DNA of 64,000 bases. It comes from Saccharomycopsis fibuligera x Saccharomycopsis cf. fibuligera. Taxonomy: Eukaryota > Ascomycota > Saccharomycetes > Ascoideales > Saccharomycopsidaceae. The stretch covers positions 496,001 to 560,000 of the forward strand of contig CP012810.1 in the NCBI GenBank assembly GCA_001936135.1. The letters run 5' to 3'. Positions 33,871 through 45,162 of this stretch are shown piece after piece (positions within the stretch are counted from its first letter, which is position 1; every line of letters begins with the position of its first letter). The translations under genes and the position numbers were made by a program. The notes under the pieces were generated by a model that saw only the letters and a program-made list of their open reading frames with translations, was not told where the DNA came from and searched no databases.

Positions 33871-34826
33871 TTTATAAGATTTTTGCTGCGAACATTTTCC
33901 TTCATTGTGTTTGCATTCCTGATCAGTCTGTGTTCATAACCGTCTAGATAAGAGCCACCCCGAGTTTGTTGTCGAAAATCATGTATAAAGGTCGGCGTCG
34001 TGTTCCTTTTAACTTGTGTATATAGCTATGGGCGGAATAGATGATAAGCCTAAATACCCATCGATAACTATAATAACCATAACCATTGAAGTTTAAAAGT
34101 AGTCAGTAGCCATACCTACCTTTGGATCATAAACTGCAGTTAATCCGATGACTGTTTCTTTTTCTATTTTTTATTGCTTCCGGTAACAGCTCTAAATGCA
34201 GGCTGGCAGGCCTACAAGTTCCGGTTAGGACGCTCTTCTCCCCCGACTGCAGCAACTTTGTCGGATTGACTTTTTATTCTTGAGGTAACCGGCCTAATCC
34301 AGCCGGATTTTTAATATTGCCCCGGATGGAAACCACTAAGTGTTCTCATATAGGCCTCTTTAGCACTACAGCGAACTTAAAAGAGATTGAAGTGCAATTA
34401 AACTCTAATGTCGGCGATGAAAATACATGAAAATGGGAACTTTGTAAAAGAGTGACTTAATAGTTGTATTATACTCAATATCGAATTACAGAGTTTACTG
34501 TTATGCAAAATCATCGATCTCTAACATTATTCAAATTCCCTATCAGTGAACGGATGTAACAGTTTTACCTTAAAGAGCCGCAGTAATTAAAATCATCACG
34601 GAAAACATGGCCATTGAGAACTCAGTGATCTTCAACGGAATATATCATAGAGAGGAAGCTTTCCAGATAAGCTGATTCGCATAGTAGCTATAACAGCTCT
34701 CCCAAAACACTTATCATTTTTCTTAACTGTCGACAATAACAAAACAAAACAATAATTATCACATACAAAAACTTTTAGACTCAAAGTGCTTGTCGACTAT
34801 TCACTAAAACCGAAAACTTAAAAAAG
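33871..34826. other. Intergenic region between the two tRNA genes
   Basis: No gene is seen. A CCGG-rich patch with at least five CCGG tetramers lies at 34178-34325. It shares short words (TTCCGGTT, AGCCGGAT) with the cluster near 28.9 kb. The rest is AT-rich and unremarkable. The last bases hold the tRNA-Gln terminator. Confidence 0.5.
34820..34825 (-). terminator. RNA polymerase III terminator of tRNA-Gln
   Basis: Six A on the plus strand (TTTTTT on the transcribed strand) lie one base after the discriminator of tRNA-Gln. Confidence 0.9.
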
Positions 34827-34913
34827 AGGTCGTACCCGGATTCGAACCGGGGTTGTTCGGATACTTAGAAAACTAATCAAAACCGAAAGTGATAACCACT
34901 ACACTATACAACC
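34827..34913 (-). tRNA. tRNA-Gln (anticodon TTG) with 15-base intron
   Basis: The exon sequence is nearly that of S. cerevisiae tRNA-Gln(UUG). The acceptor pairs GGTTGTA with TACGACC, the D arm is intact, the anticodon stem TTCGG pairs with CCGAA, and the T arm holds CCGGTTCGAATCCGG. The loop would be TTTTGAT after removal of a 15-base intron placed one base after the anticodon. The intron contains TTAG-TTTT-CTAA, a small perfect hairpin. Mature length is 72. The well-known baker's yeast copy has no intron, so this is a lineage feature. Confidence 0.93.
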
Positions 34914-35389
34914 AATTTGTTTTTTTAAAATTAGGGTTGATTTATTAATCTATATAAATCTCATATGCCTGGACCCGAAGGACTTTGATTGGAAAACCAT
35001 TCCAAAAAAAAAAAAAAAAAAAAAAAAAAATATCATCCATCCTAGACTATAATCTCTCCTATATCTATTTCAAATCCAAAAGATTCATTAAAGTCTAACT
35101 AATACTAACGGGGTTTTCACTTGTACAAGTTTCCCCTATATTACAACAACTGAACTATACTGTATATACTATATATATAGAAATAATAAATCGATATTGT
35201 GTGTGAAAAAAAAAGGTAATTTCAGTCTGTACTACAAAATCGTATTGTTTTATTCTCGTTATGTTCAGACTTCCTTAAGGCTAATTCTGCTATGAGGTTC
35301 TTTGACCTCTTCTAGGGTCTTATGTTCTAGTCTGAACTGATTCTTGTATTTTTTCTTGTTTTCCTCCTTCAGTTGTGGTTCGTTCGTTC

Positions 35390-35735
35390 GCTTTCAATTA
35401 ACCAAAGTTGTATACAATCCTTTTAGGCGTATTGATATGGCTAATAGACTGTTTAAAGAGTTAAAAATGCACGTATCTAATATATCTATATCTGGTTTGT
35501 AATAATATGGATTTGAGTTCTCTTTATATGGTAAAACTGACAAAATAAGGTTGAACTGTAGTAAAACTAAATAACTTGTAAATAGTATTATTGGCAGACT
35601 GTTATTCATTTGATGAAAAGAACTTTTCAACATAGCCAATAACTTAAATTGCTACCCCACATTGTAAATTTTACAATATGATTTAATGAACAAAAATTCA
35701 ACATACCGGTTACAATAATAATCTGGGTGGTGTCA
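35390..35735. repeat. Degenerate direct repeat, copy A
   Basis: Shares a colinear series of words with copy B at 35830-36140: AAAAATGC, GGTTTG-AATAATATGGA, AATA-GGTTGA, AAATAA-TT, GACTGTTAT, ATTGTAAA, and GAATAATAATC-like text. The copies are offset by roughly 420 bases and have many substitutions and small gaps. The similarity was aligned by eye. Confidence 0.6.
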
Positions 35736-35829
35736 TGTTAGAAAACAACTCTTACTACTATGGAAACTTAACTACAGAGTTTTTTTTTATGCAAAGTTAG
35801 CTCAAAACATCACTATTAATTAGAATTCC

Positions 35830-36140
35830 CTTTGCTTTTCAATTCTGGGGAGTAGATACGCCCAATATACAACTTATAAAGATAAAAAATGCTTGTTACT
35901 CAATTATGAGTAGATCGGGTTTGCAATAATATGGAATCGGATCCTTTTTATAATTATATTAAGAAATAGGTTGAGTTGCAAGAAAAGGTAAATAAATTAT
36001 GAAAAATTTTATTGGGTGACTGTTATGAACTTGCCCACGAATACATGATAGCGGTAAATCACTGCCCGCCATATTTCAATTCGACTAAATTGTAAAATTT
36101 ATAACAATATTGAGTTGAAACGCTTACGAATAATAATCAC
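35830..36140. repeat. Degenerate direct repeat, copy B
   Basis: Second copy of the sequence at 35390-35735, in the same orientation. The best-matching core is 35884-36030 against 35463-35606. No coding potential is seen in either copy. A terminal repeat of an old retroelement is possible but not shown, because I found no coding remnants between or beside the copies. Confidence 0.55.
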
Positions 36141-37693
36141 ACAAACAGAATTGATATTAGAGTCGAGCTAATACCAGTAGTAAAGTGTAATTCTTTGTAA
36201 GAAAAGTACCTTTTAATAACTAATTTGCATATATTAGAACATGACAGAAAATGATAGAATGTATTGGAAAAATATGACAAGTCTAGATCTCAATCCTTAG
36301 AACTAGAACTCATCACGTAATATCTCCCAATTTGCACATAACTTTGATAGAAGCCATTAATTTTTTACAATTTTACAAACCCAGATTACCTCATAACACA
36401 AAAGGCTACCTAGAAATATTAAAAATTACTTAAAAAAAAACGGCAACGGTAGCCGAGGTAGCAAAAATAGGTTTCAACAATCTATCATTCAATATTACAA
36501 AGGAAAAACATTTCGAGATAATAAAAAAATTTAAATAAGCCCAGGAACTATGGAACACTTAGCGTGTTATAGCTTAGCATCACTAATATTTAAACTCAAA
36601 GGAGATTAATGTAATTATTGCTAACTTCATGGTACAAGAACAACTAATTACATCACAATATCATACCATGTCCGACTTCATAAAAGTACTAGAAAAATAT
36701 TGAAAAAATAACGCAGTTTACTTAATATTATATGCTACTCACCATAATACCCTAATGCCATAAACTGACTGCTACTTAGTCCTTGTTATGGAACTATGCC
36801 AATTCCAAGGGAACAAGAATTATGTCTGGAAACAGCTGATAAAATCACGTATTTCAAACATTGAAAGCAGTTAAAACAAAAGAGTAGGCACAATTTCTTT
36901 ATTTCATTATACATTATACATACAAACTTTTATTCTTATTATGAAATGTCTAAATAAGAGCTCTTTACATTATTTATAACTTTAAAAGTTATAGAATATA
37001 AATACCAATGTCACAATATCTGGGTAGGCCTTTATGAGGGTGTTAAAAAAACCATGACAATATTAGACTGTTATGACTTATACTCACATATAACTAAATA
37101 ATAAACTCTAAAACAAAATTGAGCTAAACTCTATATAAATTATAACCAGACCAAAAAAAATATCAGCAATTAAGTCTTGATGCCTTAGCAAGTAATTACA
37201 TAGTGCCGTATATACTTGAAGCTTTATACTAATAAAGGCTGAAATATACATGAGAGATTCAAAAAGCAAAACAAGGGAAAAAGTATTTCAAAAAGGCTTC
37301 CACTCAAAACTTCAATTATATTCAAAAACACTGTGATGAGTGCTATATGGTTGGTTGTGAAAGAGGTGTAATAATGGTAAAAATCAAATGATGTATTATA
37401 TGTATAATAATGTACTTATATGCGGCACTCACGCCCGATACTATGCTGTTGATAGTTTTGAAAGGCCCGATGTATTGATAAAAAGTATAAAAAACAGGAA
37501 AGAAAAAGGAAACAACGTCATTGAAATCGACGGCCGGTATCGCGTCAATCGTCTCCCACTGAGTGCAGCTTGGGTTATCTCTTCGTGTGCTTCTTTATAT
37601 CAAAGAATCAATCTGAGGTACTAAATCAATCCAAGGAGATAATATAGCAGATATACAGGAGAATTGGTGAACGCAAGTGTCAAAATCGCTGCC

Positions 37694-38318
37694 ATGCAAG
37701 TCAATCCATTAACAAAGATCATATTTTTGTCTGCGTTTCTAGCCACCGGGTTTCTATTAATCATTTTGAGCTGTGCACTATACGGCAATTGGCTACCTTT
37801 GATAGTTGGTATGTTCTCGGTAAATCAACAGTGGTAAAGGATTGGACGGATTCTATCAATATTTGTGTTTATGCACAAAATTACTAACTTTTTTTTGTTA
37901 GTTGGAATATTTTTAGTCGCCCCAATACCCAACTTCTTATTCAGCACATATGGTGACAGCTATGATTTCATGAATGACTCATCAAAGTAAGTATTACGGC
38001 TATTGTTATAATTTGTACTAAATTGAAGATCAAACATCTTTGGAAATTTCAGAGCTTGAGTTTAAGTTGTTTTTTCTTTTTGTCGCAATCAAACATTTCC
38101 TAACATGCTATTATAGTACTGCTGGTAAGGATTTTGGTCACTTTTTGACAGGGTATTTTGTTATAAGCGGTTTAGCTATACCAATTGTATTTTTACATAC
38201 TCATCTAATCACATTGGAGGCAGCTGTAATGAGTATGTCGGGGGGCTTGATAGTATATCTAACCATTATAATATTTGGTACATTCTTTCACGAGTCCAGC
38301 GACGATGACTATTACTAA
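37694..38318 (+). CDS. VPS55: Vps55, endosomal sorting membrane protein (three exons)
   Basis: A 133-residue four-span membrane protein of late endosomes that works with Vps68 in endosome-to-vacuole sorting. Exons are 37694-37808, 37902-37986 and 38117-38318. Intron 1 (93 bases) has GTATGT, a TACTAAC branch box at 37882-37888 and TTAG. Intron 2 (130 bases) has GTAAGT, CTAAC near 38099 and ATAG. The joins are in frame and give the family signatures LSCALYGNW, LVAPIPN and DFMNDSSNT, then HFLTGYFV and an acidic C-terminus. Length matches yeast Vps55 (140). No single open frame shows the gene, so it is easily missed. Exon boundaries follow splice consensus and alignment with the remembered family sequence. 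Confidence 0.93.
37809..37901 (+). other. VPS55 intron 1
   Basis: GTATGT donor, perfect TACTAAC branch box 13 bases before the AG, a T-rich tract between them, and a phase-1 junction. It is a typical yeast spliceosomal intron. Confidence 0.9.
37987..38116 (+). other. VPS55 intron 2
   Basis: GTAAGT donor, CTAAC branch-like box near 38099 and TATAG acceptor. The junction completes the conserved Asn-Thr after DSS. A TTTCAG acceptor earlier at about 38053 would break the family sequence, so it is not used here. Confidence 0.85.
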
Positions 38319-38709
38319 AAATCCTTTGCTTTTTGCTTATAACATAATTGTTTGATACACGACCGGTACATCACCGGTACATCACAACATCAGCATCTAT
38401 TTTATTCCAGGAAGTACATTTAAAACGCGCATATACTTAAACCAGAGCTCTATCATTTCTTTGCGATAGACAACACCAGCGTCATAAAAGGCCCTTACAA
38501 GTATCTACCTGAATAAACAAACTTGCTCAGTATTGTGCCACTTATTTCTTTAATGACTGTCATGTCACTCATAGAACACATAAACAAGCAGCATTAATGT
38601 TTAGTACCTCATCTATGTAATTTCAAAAGTTTTCCTAATACAGTAGCGGCTCTTTGGATACACATGTAATTAAATGAATATAAACAAAATGAAATAAAGA
38701 TAGTGCATA

Positions 38710-38886
38710 ATGGTTACGAAACGAATAGAATTAAGGAAAAATTTGAAACATTACAAAGTTGAGAAGAATACAAAGAAGCACCGAGTCATAGTTTTAACTT
38801 ATTTATGCCTGGCCTCATTTATACCAATATGTTCAACAGTGATTACAGGATCAGGTTTACTATTTTTTATACTATGGTGTTATTAG
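38710..38886 (+). CDS. Possible 58-residue tail-anchored-type small protein
   Basis: A small frame with a lysine-rich first half (KNLKHYKVEKNTKKHR) and a hydrophobic second half of about 30 residues ending at the stop. This is the layout of a single-span ER or mitochondrial tail-anchored protein. A TATAAA-like box lies about 30 bases before the ATG, close for a promoter. I know no family match, and AT-rich DNA makes hydrophobic frames by chance, so this is a weak call. One CTG codon would be Ser in the CUG clade. Confidence 0.25.
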   Translation: MVTKRIELRKNLKHYKVEKNTKKHRVIVLTYLCLASFIPICSTVITGSGLLFFILWCY

Positions 38887-39001
38887 CTTGGTTTACAACT
38901 TTATTATTCTCTCAGCCCCATCTTCAAGAGTTCATTGTCTCATTACAAAGATCTATGGAGTCGTCGCTGATCAGAAATACAGAAATTTTGATTTGTATAT
39001 G

Positions 39002-39009
39002 TCACGTGA
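39002..39009. promoter_or_regulatory. Palindromic TCACGTGA box
   Basis: A perfect Cbf1-type site (TCACGTGA) in the gene-free region between VPS55 and the C2H2 gene, about 2.1 kb before the latter. Target gene unknown. Confidence 0.4.
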
Positions 39010-41147
39010 GAAACATTCAAATCCGCCTATTTTCTTGTTTTGTTAGCGTAGTTACCACAGATTATTACCGGACATGTTGATACATCACTATAATACTGCT
39101 TAATACACATTCTCGTCGAGCACATTTTTGCTCACTGTACAGTACTTACTGATTTACATTTCTAAAAATAGCTTATATACTCTATGTATAGTATCACACC
39201 AAAAAGTCTCCCCCTGCTTTTACAATGCCACGCTTATCCACCTTAGCTTCTGTTAACGAGTGGTACACCAATCAACATTACAAGTGCCGATAACAGAACC
39301 TAAAGGATCAATTTAAAAGGGGATGTGTATTGTGGGTCAAACACTGTATTTAGCTCCTATTTGAAGTTCCACAAATATGTATCTCTCCCTATTTTTGTTT
39401 CTCCTTATTTTCATCTGTTTTTAAATGCTTCGTTAGATAACATGCTTCCTTGGATAGTGATAGCAACAAAGACTGAGAGTACTGTTCAGCGTGATGGCCT
39501 AAACAACTCTTTAGCAGTAACATAGAGTTTCTTAAAGCATCCTCGATTCTTATTTTGTGATCAGAGTTTTCTTGAAAAACTCAAGTGTAGCGTTCACAAT
39601 GCACTTGTAATAGGTGTGATCTACATTCTCAGCCCAAAATGCTTTTTTCTCGGTTTTAAGATCCCTGTTGTATGCACGAGAATGATATTGAAAAAATTGC
39701 ATTAGCTGTGTGATTTAATTAACCGACTTTTTTTTAATCTTTTATCTTCTACTGGTGTCACTGCTTTATAGCAATCATTAAACTGTTTTCTTCATTGTTT
39801 TTTTATCTTAATTTATAACTCGTTGTATTTTAGAACCAGAAGTATTTTAAAAAATAATTTTTTAGCGGAGCCTTTTCTTGACGAGATTGCGTTTTACAGT
39901 AGGAATTAGACACTCTGATCAGCATTACCGAAAATAGAAAGTAGGGCATTACATATGCCTAAGCATAATTAAATAATGCAGTTCTTGCTGCGAAAGTGCC
40001 AAAAACATGCCATTTTTTGACTGCGTCTTCGCACTTGACGTGTTTATTTTTCCGGCAACAATTGTAAGTGATGCATTGCAGCTACACTGAATGAAAAATA
40101 AGATTATGTTGTGCTTCTCACTGAAGTAAAATAAGCTTTCAATTGAAACTTGTTCATCAGTTACCCAAATACAGCACCATACACATTTAGAAGAATACGC
40201 GGATTTTTTACCAAATACTATACAATTCTCAGTAAATAGTGCTCATGTTGCTATAAAAAGTAAGAAGGGACCGCATGCGCCCAGAACAAAAAGTATTCGA
40301 TACTAGTAAGGGTAAAAACAAAGTCGTGTTTTAAGCAGATTTGAGCAAAGAGTAGCCATTCGGTGCTGGGGATTGTCAATGTGAATTCAGATGAAGTTTA
40401 TTTTCTTCAAAATATTTTTTCCACTCAAATTCTAGTGAAGTCAAGTTTTGGCCTTCTAGTTGAGCTTATATGTGTCAGCTAGGGCCATTGAGTAATTGTA
40501 GCAAAAATTTACTAAGCTTTTTCTCAGCCAAAAGTTATTAACTAGTAGCTCAGCAGACACTCCAATACGAATCTACCTTCATCGCTAGCGGAGGAGCTCA
40601 GTTTTCCCAAAAACATTCATGCAGTAGCATGTATAGACGAACGAACGAAAAGAGAAGCGATGCGATGGGGGATGTGCAGCAGTGCTGTAAGCATGCTTGT
40701 CTTAGATACCCCTTATTCAAGAGCGGAACAGGTCAAAATGCACAACAACAACAACAAAAATACAGAATGCTGGGAATGCTTTCTGTGCGATCCTGCAGAA
40801 CAAAGCTAGTTTTGCAGCATCAAGTGCTGCACAGCCAAAAGGGAAGAACACCTACTCTAGCCACCAAACTGGACATGACAATTTATAACCTCCAGCGGCA
40901 TCCCTAATATAAAGCCACCCAAAATCCCGGTACTTTGTCTCCGTCCTCCAGTGACAGTACACCTATATTTTGCTTTAGTCTAAACATTGTTTCTTCCCTT
41001 ATTTTTATTTTTCTCTCCATTCTATACCACTCCTCAACTCGTTCGCGTGTGAAATCTTTCCTTGCGTTCCTCCATCATTACGCCAACGACTATTGAAGCA
41101 AAAAGGAGAAAAACACATAATTAGGTAGATGCTTGCTTTCATGATTA

Positions 41148-42365
41148 ATGCTTCTCATTAATATGCAATCTGAAATACCCTGGGAGCGCAAATGTAAAAC
41201 ATGCAATAGCATCTTCCATAATAAACGAAGCTGTCTTGAACACCTGCAATTGAACAAACATCACACTCTAGAAACCACCAAAGAGGCGAATGATAGACTA
41301 TTCAATGTCCTTGCTACTAATTTCACCACTGCATTACAGAAGAGCATACCAGAAGCTCATAGTTCAAATATTACGCCACAGACTCCGCGATCTATAAAAC
41401 CGTCAACGTCCAAAGTTGGCGAAACTAGTCCATCTCGGAGAAAAAAAAAATTTATTTTCACTTCTGCAAATACCGTTCCCTCTTCGATTTACAAGGACAA
41501 CTCAAATTTCATGCCAGATCTTGTATTTATAAGTGATAGTCTCGAGTCTTTTGACCCTATATATGGGCCCGAAATCAAAGAAACTCCAAACAAGCCAAAT
41601 GCCACTTCTTCATCATCATCCTCATCGACATCCACTTCACCAGCTTCTGTGTTTAGAGCTACTCCCGATGATCCTGCTTTTTTACGTCAAGTAAATCATC
41701 CATTACAACCTCAATTACTACAGCAGCCCCTACAACCTCAAGATTTCTATTATTTCAACCAACAACAACAACAACAACAACAGAGCTCTCAAGGAATGGC
41801 ACACTCTTCATTAGAATTACAGCATATCCCCTCAGCATCGCTACAGTTCCAACATCGAAGAAAAAGTAACACCACAAGACCAAACACAGGCTCTTCAGTT
41901 GGGACCACGTCATCCACAAGACCAAATACTGGCAGAAGCATATCAAGCATGATGATTGCTGAAGACACTTATTATTCAAACAAGTCATATTCTCCTATTT
42001 CCCAACCTCAAGCATACATGCAACCTTCATATGGACAACCAATTGCTACGGCTCCTAGTATTTACGACAAGGCTCCAAGTATCTCTAGAATCAACTATAC
42101 CCCGGCCTCTCAGCAGTTGCCTTCACTAGAGCACCCTCAAAAGTTTAACCCAGTATTTGGCAGAGGTACCTTGCGGCAAGACTGCAAGCGTCAAAGCAGT
42201 ACAGAAGCCAATAAAGACACCAGCAGTGATAATGGCAATGCCAGTCAACCACTTAAGCTTCCATCAATTAGGCACTTGTTGAATGACCCCGATTTTAATG
42301 TTTATGAATATAGCAGCGATGAAAATGCTAGTGATTACAAGAAAAAGAAATACTCCACTTACTGA
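41148..42365 (+). CDS. Single C2H2 zinc finger protein, function unknown
   Basis: A protein of 405 residues, or 400 if the second Met at 41163 is used. Near the N-terminus is one zinc finger with spacing Cys-x2-Cys-x12-His-x5-His (CKTC to the NKHH end). The rest is low in complexity: Ser/Thr/Pro-rich, with Gln runs near residue 203, and two near-repeats of RPNTGSS/RPNTGRS around residues 245-263. A short conserved-looking motif, LPSIRHLLN, lies near 374-382, followed by an acidic and lysine-rich tail; similar LPSIR motifs occur in several fungal regulators. It is probably a nuclear DNA- or RNA-binding regulator, but I cannot name an orthologue. Flanking gene-free spaces of 2.8 kb on both sides fit a regulated factor. 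Confidence 0.85.
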   Translation: MLLINMQSEIPWERKCKTCNSIFHNKRSCLEHLQLNKHHTLETTKEANDRLFNVLATNFTTALQKSIPEAHSSNITPQTPRSIKPSTSKVGETSPSRRKKKFIFTSANTVPSSIYKDNSNFMPDLVFISDSLESFDPIYGPEIKETPNKPNATSSSSSSSTSTSPASVFRATPDDPAFLRQVNHPLQPQLLQQPLQPQDFYYFNQQQQQQQQSSQGMAHSSLELQHIPSASLQFQHRRKSNTTRPNTGSSVGTTSSTRPNTGRSISSMMIAEDTYYSNKSYSPISQPQAYMQPSYGQPIATAPSIYDKAPSISRINYTPASQQLPSLEHPQKFNPVFGRGTLRQDCKRQSSTEANKDTSSDNGNASQPLKLPSIRHLLNDPDFNVYEYSSDENASDYKKKKYSTY

Positions 42366-45162
42366 AAGCAATGGGGCAGATTAGTTCATTAATTGTGACA
42401 TTGCCAAAATATAAAAATAACGACCTTTACTTTTGCATAATTATCTTTTTGTTTCTTCTTCATCTTTATTTTGAATTGCGAATGCCCCCTTTATACACTT
42501 GCCATTCTTTTAATGGTTTTCAAATTCCTTTGTTTTTGATAACTGTACATAAATTTTATCGTTACTCTCCATTAATTCAGTCGCAAGTTTGTAATAACTT
42601 AGCAATTGTCTTTTTAATTCATTTTTTGAATTTTCACTTGTATATTTTTTTACTTTTTTTTCACACACAAGATTTCTGATTAAAGGCTGTTGTTTTTTTG
42701 CGCATACATTTTTGTATCTCTATTTTTCCTTTTTTTTAAAAAACAAAACCTACATAATGAAGCAAGACCTTGCCGCTTCTGGAAAAACATCTACCTGCAT
42801 CTAAACGCAGACAGTATAGTGTAGTCTATGTATTGGAATCATTTAAAATGCATTGCATTGAGCCGCATGAACATACTGTATATGCATATTCATGTAGTAA
42901 AGGCCCTCCATATAGAACAACAACTCATGCATTTATTTTTGTCAACAGAAAAAAAAAGAGCTGATGACGACCTTGAAAAAAAGTTGAAAAAAAAAATACA
43001 ACAAAAAGTAATTAGTGCTGGCATCTGGCTTCAGCGATGCTATCGTGGCTGCATTAAGCAAGCAAAAGACGAAAACTTTATGAACTAGTCTATAAACCTA
43101 ATGAGCAAAACATCCATTTATCTTTAAGGGCCCTTTAATACTGCCGGCCGCCACTAAATAACTTCTCTACTCTATTATAGGTGTTTTTGAATACGATTAC
43201 ACGTACTATTGTCCTTTCCTGACCTTTTATTTTTCTGTACCCTGCCTTTCTTCCTATATTATTCACAATGGGTTAAAAAAATCTTGTTTTTCAGAATTTG
43301 TTGCTTTAGCTCGCGTACCTTTTGACTCTACGGGTGTCTTTTCAGATCTGCTTCTACACACTCTAGTATATATACTAGGTTGGAAGCAGCTGAAAATATA
43401 TATTCTGTTGCTATAAAAGCTGTAGTTAGTAAATCGCTGATGTATATGAATGCATGTATGTGCGCATTGCAAGGGCTAGGAAAATTTGATTTGATCCTTT
43501 GTAATGTGACTTGTGTTGGGTAAAGTCAACAGCAAAGAAGCTACCATTTTCTACTTTTGAGAACGATCTAATCGTTCAATTATTTCACTTTCTTCGCTTA
43601 TAATCGCCTTTGATCATATAATCCCGTCCAAAAATCATGGAACTATCCATGTATGATCTTGCGAATCTTGTTTTGAAAAACAACTGCTTATGGTTTACAA
43701 TAAGTCTAATAAGGTGATACTCAACCTGCAGCATTGAACTTTTCTCAAAAATTTTCTTTTTTTAGGGCTGTGGCAAAACCTGCAGTTTACCCAACAGGCT
43801 TTGCTTTACATTGCTCGCATTGAGGGTCCGTCTCTATTTGTACTTCTGCATGATTTAATATGTGTGGTGTTGTATGCTAACCCTCAATCAGTGTTAAAAG
43901 CAAAGCCCTGACAACTGGAAACAAACAGATTTAATTTTTATTCTAGCAGTTATCTTTTTATCAAAAAAAAAAAAAAAAATTAAACTTTTTGAAAAACTAA
44001 TAACCTGCTTTTGATGCTTGCTCTATTAGGCTGTTTTATCTTCATTAGCTGGTTGATTTTTGGTCGACAGCAACCGCTGAGTACACAACGGACTTCCAAA
44101 CAACTCAAATCTGCCCAAAAACAGTTTCCAGAAACGTTCTCAATCTCTGCACATACATATTGTAAAACACTTGCTACTCATACCCGCGTCTGATTTCGAT
44201 TTTTTTTGATCTTGTTCGTGGCTAACAATAGTTTTAGTTTGAAGCAGAAAGCTTTCACATAGAAACCTTTAGAGGCCCTGCTCTATTTTTTTTTTTTTCA
44301 AAAAAACCAAAAAAAAGTTAAGGACTTCCACGAGAATAGTAAGCTAAGTACCGAAAGTGTTAGACTTATTTATTTGTCAGGTTTTCCGTTTTTTTCCTAC
44401 GCCTTAGACATTTTGATGCAAAAAGCAATTCTATTGCAGCTTACAAAAAGATTAAAATTCAGTTTGCTAAAGGTTGATACTAATAAGACTTATTGTGCAC
44501 TCATTCCCTTAAACTAACAGGAGGGTGATGTGATAGTCCTAAACTGGCAAAGGAAAAGAAAGGCAGGTTTTTATAAGTTTCTGGTGATTTTTGCTGCAAT
44601 GTCACACAATAAATTTTGCATTTTTTAATATGCGCAAATCAGACCACATTATATACCATATAGCTTATTTTCTAAGCTGTTTTTACCGTAACTCTTGGAA
44701 GTGCCTCAGATAAAGTTCTATTGTTGTCCTCATAGGGTTGAGGTTCGAAAAGACTAAGTGCCATATTTTCTTTTTGCTTCTGTTCGGGTTTATTACTCTA
44801 TTGAGAAACTAGTTTTTGCTGTGTGCCGAAATAACCAAGTGCTATACAGCACTGGTAGCCTGCGTTGATCAACAAGCTGGCTCAGATGAAATTTGACTGC
44901 TGCAAGTATGTATGTGTAAGAGATTTTGAGTTCCGCTAGGCAGATATTAAATCAAAGGTGAAACATTATCAATACTGACAGTTAATGTAAACATAGACAT
45001 TTAAGCTTCCAATTTGGCTTTTCTTGATAATTCAGATGACATATTTTTGAAGACCAATTTCTTCGGTAACCAAACAGTAAAAGAAAAAAAAAAAGTAAAA
45101 CAACAGAAAAAAAAAGGTTAATTTACATTCTCATATATACACTTACGTCTATACATGCATGT
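42366..45162. other. 2.8-kb gene-free region between convergent genes
   Basis: Two stop codons face each other across 2.8 kb, far more than two 3' UTRs need. No convincing gene is seen. A fragment at 42950-43088 encodes an IQ-like segment, and a 59-codon frame at 44014-44193 begins with a hydrophobic stretch; neither is strong. Poly(A) and poly(T) tracts occur near 43963 and 44288. An untranslated RNA or a lost gene could lie here. Confidence 0.5.
42950..43088 (+). other. Short frame with IQ-like motif
   Basis: Downstream of a CAACAG acceptor-like sequence, an open frame encodes a charged helix (DDDLEKKLKKKIQQ) and WLQRCYRGCIKQ, which resembles the IQ calmodulin-binding pattern (Ile/Leu-Gln-x3-Arg-Gly-x3-basic, shifted by one). 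It ends at a TAG. A longer frame starts at 42828, but its first part looks random. It could be a chance match, a terminal exon or a gene remnant. Confidence 0.2.

Larger units (their letters stand above)
34914..37693. other. AT-rich gene-free block with degenerate duplicated sequence
   Basis: No gene is supported in 2.8 kb. The first 100 bases end in an A27 run at 35004-35030. A diverged direct duplication occupies about 35390-35735 and 35830-36140. The remainder to about 37300 is very AT-rich with stops in all frames. The last 300 bases must hold the VPS55 promoter. It may be a decayed element near the tRNA genes or a structural chromosome region; the sequence alone does not decide. Confidence 0.5.
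38319..41147. promoter_or_regulatory. 2.8-kb region upstream of the C2H2 gene
   Basis: Apart from one doubtful small frame at 38710-38886, no gene is seen. A perfect palindromic TCACGTGA box lies at 39002-39009. Frames at 39325-39525 and 40629-40907 lack motifs. The size of the space suits a regulated transcription-factor promoter. Confidence 0.5.

Noticed and set aside
44014-44193. 59-codon frame with a signal-like N-terminus
   Set aside because: A hydrophobic start alone is common by chance in T-rich DNA, and the rest has no recognisable feature.
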